Part shown: positions 42,954 to 51,719 of the stretch, piece by piece
Layout of the letters: the number at the start of each line of letters is the position of its first letter
Position numbering within the stretch: the first letter of the stretch is position 1
Source of the DNA: a virus
DNA: 56,902 bases
Virus record (IMG/VR): IMGVR_UViG_3300042350_003263
Location: 1 to 56,902 of that record
Direction: 5' to 3' (one strand)
Translations under genes and position numbers: made by a program
Notes under the pieces: model-generated
Seen by the model: only the letters and a program-made list of their open reading frames with translations
Told to the model about the DNA's origin: nothing
The model's database searches: none

Positions 42954-44030
42954 ATGTCAAGACAGCATATTAACGTTGGCACTAATGCGAATGATGGAAC
43001 CGGTGATACACTTAGAACCACCGGTCAGAAGATCAACTCTAACTTCGTTGAGCTATACAGAGTGCTCGGCGGGGATTCAGATCTTTTATCCAGCACGGTT
43101 CTTCTTGGTCCGAACCAGATTACCTTCGAAGGTCTTTCGTTTAATAATTTCGAAACAGTATTAACTACGGTTGAACCTACACAAGATAATCTTATCACTT
43201 TCCCAGATTCTACTGGTGAAGTAGTTCTTACTACCGCTGATCAAGATCTTTATAATAAGCATCTTTACAATGTTAAAATAGATGGTGATTTAAGATTACA
43301 TGGAGTATCTGGTACTGGATATTACCTAATTAAATATAAAGGTGTAGTTGATTCTGATTCCGATCTTAATGTTAATATCCCTAATTTATTAGATAGTGAT
43401 ACTTTAGTATTTCAGAAACATACCCAAACTCTGACAAATAAAACACTGACATCCCCTACCATCAATAACCCTAGAATCGGAACAACAGTTCTTGATATAG
43501 CAGGGAATACTATATTAGCTTTGCCTACTACTGCATCCGCTGTGAATCACATTGAAATATCTGCTGCTACTACTGGTAATAAACCGACAATTAATACTCT
43601 TGGAACAGATACGAATATTGATCTAATGATCTCAGCAAAGGGAACGGGTGTAATCGAATTAGACGATCCTCTCCGCCTTGCACGTAGTAATTATTCAACT
43701 AATTCTACCATTTCGTTACAAGATAATATCGCACTGTTTAGCGGAACTTCTGGCACAAATACTTTCAAACTCCCGAGAGGAACCGGGAGAAACAACGTTC
43801 CTATGCTCTTTGTAAATGCAGGCGGTTCTGTTGCAACTGTGAGTGTAGATTCTAACGGTTCTGGAACCACTTGGTTTGGTCATACAGGATACAAAAATTT
43901 TACACTGAGAGAAAAAGCCTCTATCATGGGTATCTACAGTACTGAAACTTCAGGTGGGGCTACTGAAGGTTGGTATTTAATTGGACTGGACTCTGCTCGT
44001 GGTCTAGGTAATAGAGTCATTCTATCTTAA
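42954..44030 (+). CDS. Trimeric fibre/baseplate structural protein (358 aa)
   Basis: The start 'HINVGTNANDGTGDTLRTTGQK' with 'INSNFVELY' is the short collar motif at the head of many phage fibre and gp9/gp10/gp12-type proteins. The rest is beta-rich with 'KHTQTLTNKTLTSPTINNPRI', a repeat motif of phage fibre shafts, and a compact C-terminal domain. Probably a fibre attached to the wedge. Confidence 0.75.
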   Translation: MSRQHINVGTNANDGTGDTLRTTGQKINSNFVELYRVLGGDSDLLSSTVLLGPNQITFEGLSFNNFETVLTTVEPTQDNLITFPDSTGEVVLTTADQDLYNKHLYNVKIDGDLRLHGVSGTGYYLIKYKGVVDSDSDLNVNIPNLLDSDTLVFQKHTQTLTNKTLTSPTINNPRIGTTVLDIAGNTILALPTTASAVNHIEISAATTGNKPTINTLGTDTNIDLMISAKGTGVIELDDPLRLARSNYSTNSTISLQDNIALFSGTSGTNTFKLPRGTGRNNVPMLFVNAGGSVATVSVDSNGSGTTWFGHTGYKNFTLREKASIMGIYSTETSGGATEGWYLIGLDSARGLGNRVILS

Positions 44031-44041
44031 GGAAAATATAA

Positions 44042-45442
44042 ATGGTTGCTATAATCACAGACGCAATTAAAAGACAGTTTATTCAAGAAATTTATGATGA
44101 TCTATCAGACTCTGCAGCGTCTAGATATTATGTGGCCGTTGCTAAATCTGAAGATTGGAACGACTCTGATATCCCAGTCAATCCATCAAATACCGATAGA
44201 GAAGCCAGAAACTTTAGACTTGGTATGCAAGCCATAAAGCGTATTACCGATTACTCATTTACAGTTCCTAGATATAACTGGTCTTTCGGTACTACCTATT
44301 CAGCATATAACGATAATACTTCAGGATATCCTACTATCCCATATTACGTTTTAACCGAAGATAATGCTGTCTATATCTGTCTAAAGCAAGCAAAAACAGA
44401 TGGTGGTATTGCTCAACCTTCTACGGTTAAACCAACCGGAACCTTAGTAAGAGAATATACAGCAGCTGATGGTTATGTCTGGAAGTTCCTTTACACCATT
44501 GGTACACTATCAGCTACAAAATTTCTAACCGCTAACTATATGCCGGTGCAGAAAATCCTGACAACCGACTCAGACTCATTAGCGGTAGAGATTGAACAGA
44601 AAGCTATACAAGATGCTGCGATTCCAGGCCAGGTAATTGGACTTCGAATCGTGAATGGTGGTGCTGGTTATGATGATGCACCTGTTCCTACTATTACCAT
44701 TGTTGGAAACGGTACTGCTGCTCAGGGCTTAACTTGGGTTACTGGTGGGGTAATCACTAAAGTAGAAATGGATGAATCAGACGGCGAGATAATTGCTGGA
44801 TCTGGATATAGTTGGGCTGAAGCTGTTATATCAGGTGGATCACCTACCACTGCTGCTAGTGTATTACCTATCCTAAGTCCAAAGAATGGATTTGGTGCTG
44901 ATCCACGCATTGACCTAAAAGCAACAGCAATCATGTTTAACGTTATTCCTGATAGTGATGAGAATGGTGAATGGGTTATCGGTAACTCATTCCGTCAACT
45001 TGGTATTCTTAAAAATCCTAAGGTGGGTGATATAAGCAGCGATTCAGACTATATTGCCGCGGCGGGTAATACATTAAGAGGTTTACGTTTTGCTTCGGTC
45101 TCGACCGCATTTACAGTAGGCTCTACAATTCAAGGTGCAACATCTTCTGCAAAGGCACTAGTGGATAAAATCAGCGGAACTGGAAGTAGTACTATAATCT
45201 ACTATCACCAATCAGAAGCTACTGGCTTTACCCAATTCCAGGAAGCAGAAGCTATTACAGAATTAAATGGACTTCCTGGTAGTGGTATTCTAAAAGCTGG
45301 GGCTTTTGACGCTGATTCTAGAGCTTATGACTATCCATCCGCAGATCCTTTCTCTGGCGAATTACTCTATATAGATAACAGAGCAAAGATTGATCGCGAT
45401 GAGGGTCAAGCAGAAGACATTAAAATAATCATTCAGTTATAA
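44042..45442 (+). CDS. 8: gp8-like baseplate wedge protein (466 aa)
   Basis: 'AASRYYVAVAKSEDWNDSDI', 'DGYVWKFLYTIGTLSATKFLT' and the ending 'GELLYIDNRAKIDRDEGQAED' match gp8 blocks (T4: 'GYVWEYLFEI', 'GEMIYMENR'). An inserted beta domain (about 205-300, with 'GGAGYDDAPVPTITIVGNGT') makes it longer than T4 gp8 (334 aa). Part of the wedge outer arm. Confidence 0.9.
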   Translation: MVAIITDAIKRQFIQEIYDDLSDSAASRYYVAVAKSEDWNDSDIPVNPSNTDREARNFRLGMQAIKRITDYSFTVPRYNWSFGTTYSAYNDNTSGYPTIPYYVLTEDNAVYICLKQAKTDGGIAQPSTVKPTGTLVREYTAADGYVWKFLYTIGTLSATKFLTANYMPVQKILTTDSDSLAVEIEQKAIQDAAIPGQVIGLRIVNGGAGYDDAPVPTITIVGNGTAAQGLTWVTGGVITKVEMDESDGEIIAGSGYSWAEAVISGGSPTTAASVLPILSPKNGFGADPRIDLKATAIMFNVIPDSDENGEWVIGNSFRQLGILKNPKVGDISSDSDYIAAAGNTLRGLRFASVSTAFTVGSTIQGATSSAKALVDKISGTGSSTIIYYHQSEATGFTQFQEAEAITELNGLPGSGILKAGAFDADSRAYDYPSADPFSGELLYIDNRAKIDRDEGQAEDIKIIIQL

Positions 45443-45451
45443 GGACTAAAA

Positions 45452-48400
45452 ATGGTAAGTCAAGTAATTAAAGACAGTTTCCTAAACATCTATAAGGATG
45501 ATTATAGGGACAGTGACAACTATTATAAAATCCTATTTAATAATGGTAGAGCGCTACAACAGCGAGAGCTTAACCAGATGCAGACTATCATTAATAAGGA
45601 TATAAAATCCTTTGCTGGATATATGCTTGATCCCGGTGCTGCTACAGAAGGCGGTGCAATTGCTGTACTAAAAGTTCCATTTATTAGATTAAATCTAGTT
45701 TCCAACCCACTACCTGCTAATCCTACATCAATTGAAAATGTCGTGTTTGAAGAAACCTCTACCGGTATTCAATTTAGAGTAGAGAAAGTTACCGCTGCTA
45801 CTGGTATCATATATGTGACTTATATTGACCAAGCCGGAGAAGTAGTTACTGATACTGCAATATCAATCACAAATACAAATAGTACTTTAGTGGCTCAAGA
45901 TGGGTCTGGGGTTACTCTTTCTACCTCTGCAACAAATACGCTAGTTTCTCCTATGACAGGGGAAGGTCTTCTGTGTATTCAGAATCCAGGTAGATTCTAC
46001 GTTGATGAGCATTTCATCTATAGTCCAAGACAAATTATTATTCTTTCCGCTACAAGCTCGAATGCTGATGTCGTAGTAGGTCATAAAGTTTCCGAATCAA
46101 TCGTAACAGTAAACGATAATGAAGACCTATATGACAACTCTGGTGCAAACTTAAACATCTCAGCGCCGGGTGCAGATAGATATAGAATTACTCTAGAACT
46201 TACTACTCAAGATTTAGTAGATTCATCTGATTATTTCATCCCGCAAATTAAAGTTGCTGATGGTAAGGTCGTTAGTGATAAAAATGCTGGGGCTAGCGGA
46301 TTAAAAGCTACAGAAGATTTCCTTGCTATTCGTTTAAGAGAAATCCATGGTAACTTTACCCAACAGAATTTTATTATTACTTTCGAAGATGATCCAAATA
46401 ACGCTGACGCTTTTAAAGTAATTATTAACCCGGGTAAGGCTTATGTTGGCGGTCACAGAGTTCATTTAAGAGAGCGTCTGGTCCTTACAGAAGCTCGTCC
46501 TAGAACTACCCAGGTTATTAATAATGAAACAACAACTGTAACTTACGGTAACTACGTTGTCGTAAGCGGTATGCAAAGTCTATTCGATGTCGGATCTTTC
46601 GAGAAAGTAAATATTAAACAAAGCTCTACTACCATTGGTACAGCTTATGTTAGAGCTATTGAAGAATTTGGCAGCAATTATAAAATTTACCTATTTGAAG
46701 TAAAAATGAATGCTGGTAAAAACTTTTCATCAGCTACCTCTATTCAAGATTCTACGAGTAATGCTGCAACTATCGTCCTAGAAAATGGTGTCGCTAGACT
46801 TTACGGTCAAGAAGATAGAAATCTGCTCTTTGGATTAAATCGTATTCGCCCAAAAAGTTTCTCAGATATCGTCTTCACTACTCAGAAGCATTTTGCCGCT
46901 CAAACCGCTGCAAGTAACCAGATTACCGTTTTAGCCGGTACAGGTAAAGCATTTGATGACACTGGTTCTTGGATAATTGTTAATGAAACTACCGACACAG
47001 TAGTAACTCCTACGATCACACTTTCTGGTGGAGGTAGTACTGCAGTTATTGGTGGTTTAACTAACGGGGAAAGTTATGCAGTACATGCCTATGTTCAACA
47101 TTCCGGTACTTCTGGTTCAGTAAGAACTAAAACATTAACAAATAGAACAGATTCGGGATTATCTGTATCTGGTGGTGTAGTAACATTATCTCAGGTTGAT
47201 GTGTACTCTATTACTTCTGTTATCGATAATACAACTAGTGCTGACATTACAAACAATTTCAAATTTTATAATGGCCAGACAGACAACTATTATGACTATG
47301 GTACACTAACCTTAAAAGGTGGTGCACCTACGCCAGCAAGCACAGTCACCGTAACTTATAGGCATTTCAACTGGGGTACTTCAGGAGACTTCTTCGCAGC
47401 ATCAAGCTACACTGGAACTATTGACTATGAGGATATTCCAGCCTTTAGACTGAATAATGGTAATACTGTAGAGTTAAGAGAAGTATTAGACTTCAGACCG
47501 AAAAGATCAGGTTCAACATTCAGCGGATTTGCTCTTCCTAGAAATGGTGATCTAATTACTATGGACGTAGAATACTACCTCCCAGTCAGAGGTAGAATAT
47601 TCATAACACGTGATGAAGTATTCGGGGTTTATTTCGGCGATCCAGCCTTTGATCCTAAGTTGAGAGATTTAGGAAATGACCTTGATACTATGGAAATCGC
47701 GAACTTCTATGCTAATCCTTATATGCTTAATACAGGGGATTTAGTTCTTAACTATACCCAGAATAAGCGATATACTATGAAAGAAATCTCTAACATTGAT
47801 GAAAGATTAAAAGAACTAAAAGAATTCACTACTCTTTCGTTATTAGAGCTCGGAGCAGTAAATAAGAATGTTCTTGATGCTGAAGGATTCAATAGACTAA
47901 AAACAGGTATTACCGCTGACAACTTTAAAGACCACTTCCAGACCGATACGGCTGATGAAGAACATAGAGCTGCTATAGACTTCATCGAAGGCGTGGTTAG
48001 ACCACAAACAACACAGAATTCTATTGATCTGGTTTTTGATTCTGATCTATCTAGCGGTGTTGTAAAGGTAGGCGATATAATTATCCTTGATTATGATGAA
48101 GAGGTTTGGAAGAACCAATCTTCAGTTTCTAGATCTATCCCTTTAGATGATACTATCTTGAAAAAATATCAAGGTGCTATTACAATGTCCCCTGGTACTG
48201 ATAACTGGAAAGATACCAAAACTCTTCCCGATAAAGTGATTACCGGTAACCCAAGAATTGAGCCTAAGATAAATAACACCTTTAACTATAACTCAGTTAG
48301 CTGGCAGGGTATTAAAGCAGGTGATCTAGCAAATGCACAAAATGGAACTGTAGTAGCTACCGGTACTTCAACCTCATCTACTACTTCAACCGGTGGCGTA

Positions 48401-49837
48401 ACAACTACTAAAACTGTAGGAGTAAAGGGTGGTACAAATACCATTACTACTACTACGGCTAAGCGAGAAACAACTGTTACTAAAACCCCAGTTTATAAAT
48501 TGGAGGGAAGTACTTATCTTTCAGAATCTCTGGGTGAGTTTGTTCGCGCAAGAATTTCTATTCCTTATATGAGATCCAGATTCGTATCCTTTAAAGCGAC
48601 CGGCTTAAGACCGAATACGCGTCACTTCGCATTCTTTGGTTCGACAGCGGTAGATGATTGGGTATACGCAGCGACTGGCCCAAGTGAATTCACAAGAGCT
48701 TCTGATCTTTCTAGAACTAGTGATTTCAGAAAATGCGGACCAGAACTTTCTAACTTTACTCAGTATCCTTTTGATGGGGGGGCAACCCAAATTGTGACCG
48801 ACGCAAACGGTACAGTATCAGGTTGGTTCCTGATCCCAAATACAAGTAGTATTCGATTTAAAACCGGAAGAGTTACTTTTAGATTACTCGATATCAGTAT
48901 ATTAAGTGATGTAGGTGCAACATCTACAGCAAGTTTTGTCTATGAAGCGAATGGTACTTTAGAGCAAGTTCAAGAAGAAGTGCTTTCTACTAGAGTATAT
49001 CAGATTTCTACGGCTATTGATACCGATACTTCTACAAAAGTTATTCCTGAAAGATCAAATACCGTCTTTACCCCAAATCCAGTACCAGTAAAGGTAGAAA
49101 AAGAATCCTGCTTTGTAAAAGGCACAAAGGTTAAGATGTTCGATGGTTCTGAAAAGAATATCGAAGACATACAGATCTTCGATATGCTGATGGGTCAGAC
49201 TGGCCCTAATATGGTACTATCTTATGACCACTGGCCATTAGGAGGAAGAGATTTAATTGGTATTAATGGATCTGGACCTTTCAAAACTCCTGAACATCCT
49301 TTGATGACAAAAGAAGGTTGGAAAGCATATGATAGTGAACTTACTCAAATCCAAAAACCAGAGATTGCCCATCTAATGGTAAACGGCAGTTTAAAAATTG
49401 GCGACGAAATTTTCATGGGTAATGATACTTGGGTAAGAATAGAATCTCTTGAAGTTCACTCAAATGAACCAGAACAGGTAGTTTATAACTTCTATCTAAA
49501 CGGAGACAACACTTATTATGCTAATGGTATGTTAGCACATAATAGATGTGGTACACCTCCGGGTAATCCAAGTTGTCATGGTGGCGGCGGGTATACCAGT
49601 GGACCTGGCTGGAGTGGAAGTGATATTAGACTGAAATCTGATATTCAGTATCTTTATAATATGGATGATATTAAGATCTATTCATTTAAATATCTATGGG
49701 ACACCGTCACCAAGCATATTGGTGTAATGGCTCAAGATCTAATCGGAACTAAATATGCTAATGCTGTAGCTACCGATGAGAATGGATATTATAAAGTCGA
49801 TTATAGTCAACTTCCGAATATACCTGGTAGAGATTAA
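45452..49837 (+). CDS. Large tail protein (DUF4815-like) with Hint and S74 domains (1461 aa)
   Basis: The N-terminal ~650 residues look like the DUF4815 tail family ('DNYYKILFNNGRALQQRELNQ', 'GAATEGGAIAVLKVPF'); beta-rich fibre domains and T/S/G-rich linkers follow. Residues 1220-1364 form a Hint (intein/hedgehog) domain: 'CFVKGTKVKMFDGSEKNIED', 'TPEHPLMTKEGW' and 'NTYYANGMLAHN'. A cysteine/glycine linker then leads to an S74 chaperone domain (about 1390-1461, 'SDIRLKSDIQYLYNM', 'HIGVMAQDLI'). S74 domains trimerise fibres and cut themselves off before the SDxRLK serine. Two autoprocessing modules in tandem are unusual. Confidence 0.85.
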   Translation: MVSQVIKDSFLNIYKDDYRDSDNYYKILFNNGRALQQRELNQMQTIINKDIKSFAGYMLDPGAATEGGAIAVLKVPFIRLNLVSNPLPANPTSIENVVFEETSTGIQFRVEKVTAATGIIYVTYIDQAGEVVTDTAISITNTNSTLVAQDGSGVTLSTSATNTLVSPMTGEGLLCIQNPGRFYVDEHFIYSPRQIIILSATSSNADVVVGHKVSESIVTVNDNEDLYDNSGANLNISAPGADRYRITLELTTQDLVDSSDYFIPQIKVADGKVVSDKNAGASGLKATEDFLAIRLREIHGNFTQQNFIITFEDDPNNADAFKVIINPGKAYVGGHRVHLRERLVLTEARPRTTQVINNETTTVTYGNYVVVSGMQSLFDVGSFEKVNIKQSSTTIGTAYVRAIEEFGSNYKIYLFEVKMNAGKNFSSATSIQDSTSNAATIVLENGVARLYGQEDRNLLFGLNRIRPKSFSDIVFTTQKHFAAQTAASNQITVLAGTGKAFDDTGSWIIVNETTDTVVTPTITLSGGGSTAVIGGLTNGESYAVHAYVQHSGTSGSVRTKTLTNRTDSGLSVSGGVVTLSQVDVYSITSVIDNTTSADITNNFKFYNGQTDNYYDYGTLTLKGGAPTPASTVTVTYRHFNWGTSGDFFAASSYTGTIDYEDIPAFRLNNGNTVELREVLDFRPKRSGSTFSGFALPRNGDLITMDVEYYLPVRGRIFITRDEVFGVYFGDPAFDPKLRDLGNDLDTMEIANFYANPYMLNTGDLVLNYTQNKRYTMKEISNIDERLKELKEFTTLSLLELGAVNKNVLDAEGFNRLKTGITADNFKDHFQTDTADEEHRAAIDFIEGVVRPQTTQNSIDLVFDSDLSSGVVKVGDIIILDYDEEVWKNQSSVSRSIPLDDTILKKYQGAITMSPGTDNWKDTKTLPDKVITGNPRIEPKINNTFNYNSVSWQGIKAGDLANAQNGTVVATGTSTSSTTSTGGVTTTKTVGVKGGTNTITTTTAKRETTVTKTPVYKLEGSTYLSESLGEFVRARISIPYMRSRFVSFKATGLRPNTRHFAFFGSTAVDDWVYAATGPSEFTRASDLSRTSDFRKCGPELSNFTQYPFDGGATQIVTDANGTVSGWFLIPNTSSIRFKTGRVTFRLLDISILSDVGATSTASFVYEANGTLEQVQEEVLSTRVYQISTAIDTDTSTKVIPERSNTVFTPNPVPVKVEKESCFVKGTKVKMFDGSEKNIEDIQIFDMLMGQTGPNMVLSYDHWPLGGRDLIGINGSGPFKTPEHPLMTKEGWKAYDSELTQIQKPEIAHLMVNGSLKIGDEIFMGNDTWVRIESLEVHSNEPEQVVYNFYLNGDNTYYANGMLAHNRCGTPPGNPSCHGGGGYTSGPGWSGSDIRLKSDIQYLYNMDDIKIYSFKYLWDTVTKHIGVMAQDLIGTKYANAVATDENGYYKVDYSQLPNIPGRD
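49109..49543 (+). other. Hint/bacterial-intein-like domain (residues 1220-1364)
   Basis: Block A starts with C1220 (C-F-V-K-G-T-x-V), block B is represented by 'TPEHPLM' (T-x-x-H) and the C-terminal block is 'YANGMLAHN' ending H1363-N1364. The residue after N1364 is R, then C1366, so the normal Cys/Ser/Thr at +1 for protein splicing is missing. This matches A-type bacterial intein-like domains rather than a classical intein. No endonuclease. Confidence 0.8.
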
Positions 49838-49856
49838 ATAGGCGAACCAAAAAGTC

Positions 49857-49864
49857 TATAAATA
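49857..49864 (+). promoter_or_regulatory. T4-type late promoter
   Basis: Exact TATAAATA in the 54-nt gap after the Hint-containing gene, 27 nt before the start at 49892. Confidence 0.75.
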
Positions 49865-49891
49865 ACAAGATAAGTTTATTAGGGAATTTCC

Positions 49892-51493
49892 ATGAGTGAA
49901 TCAAAACACGTAAGTCCGATGTTTCAGACATTTTATGTCGAAAACAAATTCGGGGTTTATATCACAAAAATCGGATTATTTTTCAGAACAAAATCTGACA
50001 AAGATGGCGTCAGAATTAATATCCGTGACTCATTTAAGGCCGGCCAATTAAGCCCGAACACCTTGGATATTATTCCTGGGACAGACGTATTTAAATCTGC
50101 TTCAGAAATTACTGTTTCAGAAAATGCTTCAGCAGAAACAATTTTTGAATTCGAAGAGCCTATTTATCTTTTCCCTGATAAATTCTATGCAATTGCCATT
50201 ATTACAAATGATGGGGTCGGCTATGAAATTTGGTCAGCTACCGTCGGTGATTTTAACCTCGGCACCACCACTTCTAGAGTTTCTCAAGATCCTGACACTG
50301 GGGTATTATTCCGGGCAGCTGGTGGTTTAGCTAAAATCCCAGAAGGTATTACTGATCTAAAATATAAAATTTATAGAGCCAAGTTTAAATCTACCGGTGG
50401 TACAGTCGTATTAAAAGATGCTAATCCATCGAGACAATTACTCGAGACTAATCCGTTCCTTACCACTAACGCTTCAGCTGTTGTTCGTGTATATCACCCA
50501 GATCACGGTTTCCAGATAAACGATAAAGTGCATATCACCGGATTAACAGCCGGAACTTCTTATAATGGTATCACAGGTGCTCAAATGCTTGGCACTAGAA
50601 CGGTTACCCAAATAGACGCTACCGGATATAAATTCACTGCTGGAGGTACTGCTTCTTCAAGTGGAAGAGTTGGTGGTGCGGCAGTGAAAGTAACAGAGCA
50701 ATATGTATTCGATTTACTAACCCCTACTATCGATCATTACATTCCGAGAAACGTTGCAAAGGTAACTTATAGCGGACAGTTCTGTACTTCTACCTCTTTT
50801 GCAGCAGACTCTGATGATGAACAAAGATATGCAACTACTTCTAATATTGAATTAATTCCTAGTCAGACCATTACTTTTGAACAGCCTCATGTTATTCTCC
50901 AGGATTCAAACGAGACAGTACATTTTGGTGGAAATGAATCTACCAGAATTACTGCTACTTTGACTAACCTAACTACAAACGACTATATTTCACCTTACAT
51001 TGATATGCAGCGTGCTAGTCTTGTGGTTATGAATAACTTAATCGATAGACAAGATTCTGCTGCTTCGGTTGGATTTAGTACTCCGATAGATTTCGTTCCT
51101 GAAACTAATCCTTCTGGTGGTACCGAACTTGCTAAACATATTACTAAGCCAGTTGTTTTAGAAAATCCAGCGAATGGCCTAAAGATCAGCTTTGGTGCTC
51201 ATACCCCAATTGGCGGACAGATTGATACGTACTATAGAATTACTAAAGTTGGTGCGGATTCTGATATTCAATTGAAGAATTGGGTTTATATTAATTACGA
51301 CGAAACCCCTATTACCGACAAAGATCCGAACGTCTTTAGAGAATATGAAGCAAATCTCGGTGGGGAATATTATGACCAGCTAGATCACTTCGATCAATAT
51401 CAGCTTAAACTTGTTATGAGATCGCAATCGTCTTCTAGAGTCCCTAAGATTCAAGATCTAAGAACTATTGCTCTTGGTGTAGATTCAGCCTAA
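49892..51493 (+). CDS. Virion structural/fibre-connector protein (533 aa)
   Basis: 'PMFQTFYVENKFGVYITKIGLFF' and 'FEEPIYLFPDKFYAIAIITND' resemble a lectin-like beta sandwich found in tail proteins next to DUF4815 proteins; a middle insert 'VYHPDHGFQINDKVHITGLT' is a small beta repeat found in other fibres. C-terminus 'YDQLDHFDQYQLKLVMRSQS'. Role as adhesin or connector is inferred from context. Confidence 0.65.
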   Translation: MSESKHVSPMFQTFYVENKFGVYITKIGLFFRTKSDKDGVRINIRDSFKAGQLSPNTLDIIPGTDVFKSASEITVSENASAETIFEFEEPIYLFPDKFYAIAIITNDGVGYEIWSATVGDFNLGTTTSRVSQDPDTGVLFRAAGGLAKIPEGITDLKYKIYRAKFKSTGGTVVLKDANPSRQLLETNPFLTTNASAVVRVYHPDHGFQINDKVHITGLTAGTSYNGITGAQMLGTRTVTQIDATGYKFTAGGTASSSGRVGGAAVKVTEQYVFDLLTPTIDHYIPRNVAKVTYSGQFCTSTSFAADSDDEQRYATTSNIELIPSQTITFEQPHVILQDSNETVHFGGNESTRITATLTNLTTNDYISPYIDMQRASLVVMNNLIDRQDSAASVGFSTPIDFVPETNPSGGTELAKHITKPVVLENPANGLKISFGAHTPIGGQIDTYYRITKVGADSDIQLKNWVYINYDETPITDKDPNVFREYEANLGGEYYDQLDHFDQYQLKLVMRSQSSSRVPKIQDLRTIALGVDSA

Positions 51494-51508
51494 TACGGAG
51501 AAAAGATT

Positions 51509-51718
51509 ATGATTCCTGTTGAAGGTCAAGAAGGATTATACAGAGATCCGAAAACTGACGCTATAATTTTGATAAATAAGGATGAAATCAAAAAACGTCA
51601 AGCAATTAAAGCTGCAAGACGTAAACAGAAGTTAGAGCAGAAACAAGAAATCCAATATTTAAAAAATGAAATAAATGAACTGAAGGATTTAGTTAAGCAG
51701 CTATTAGAAAAGAGATGA
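51509..51718 (+). CDS. Small coiled-coil protein, fibre-associated (69 aa)
   Basis: GGAGAAAAG precedes the ATG. 'PVEGQEGLYRDPKTDAIILIN' followed by a long basic/acidic coiled coil ('KRQAIKAARRKQKLEQKQE', 'LKNEINELKDLVKQLL'). Small proteins of this plan occur between fibre genes of T4-like phages, perhaps as assembly helpers. Function inferred only from location. Confidence 0.65.
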   Translation: MIPVEGQEGLYRDPKTDAIILINKDEIKKRQAIKAARRKQKLEQKQEIQYLKNEINELKDLVKQLLEKR

Positions 51719-51719
51719 A

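Noticed and set aside
49109-49543. Classical splicing intein
   Set aside because: The residue after the terminal HN is Arg, not Cys/Ser/Thr, so normal protein splicing is not expected; called a Hint/BIL-type domain.
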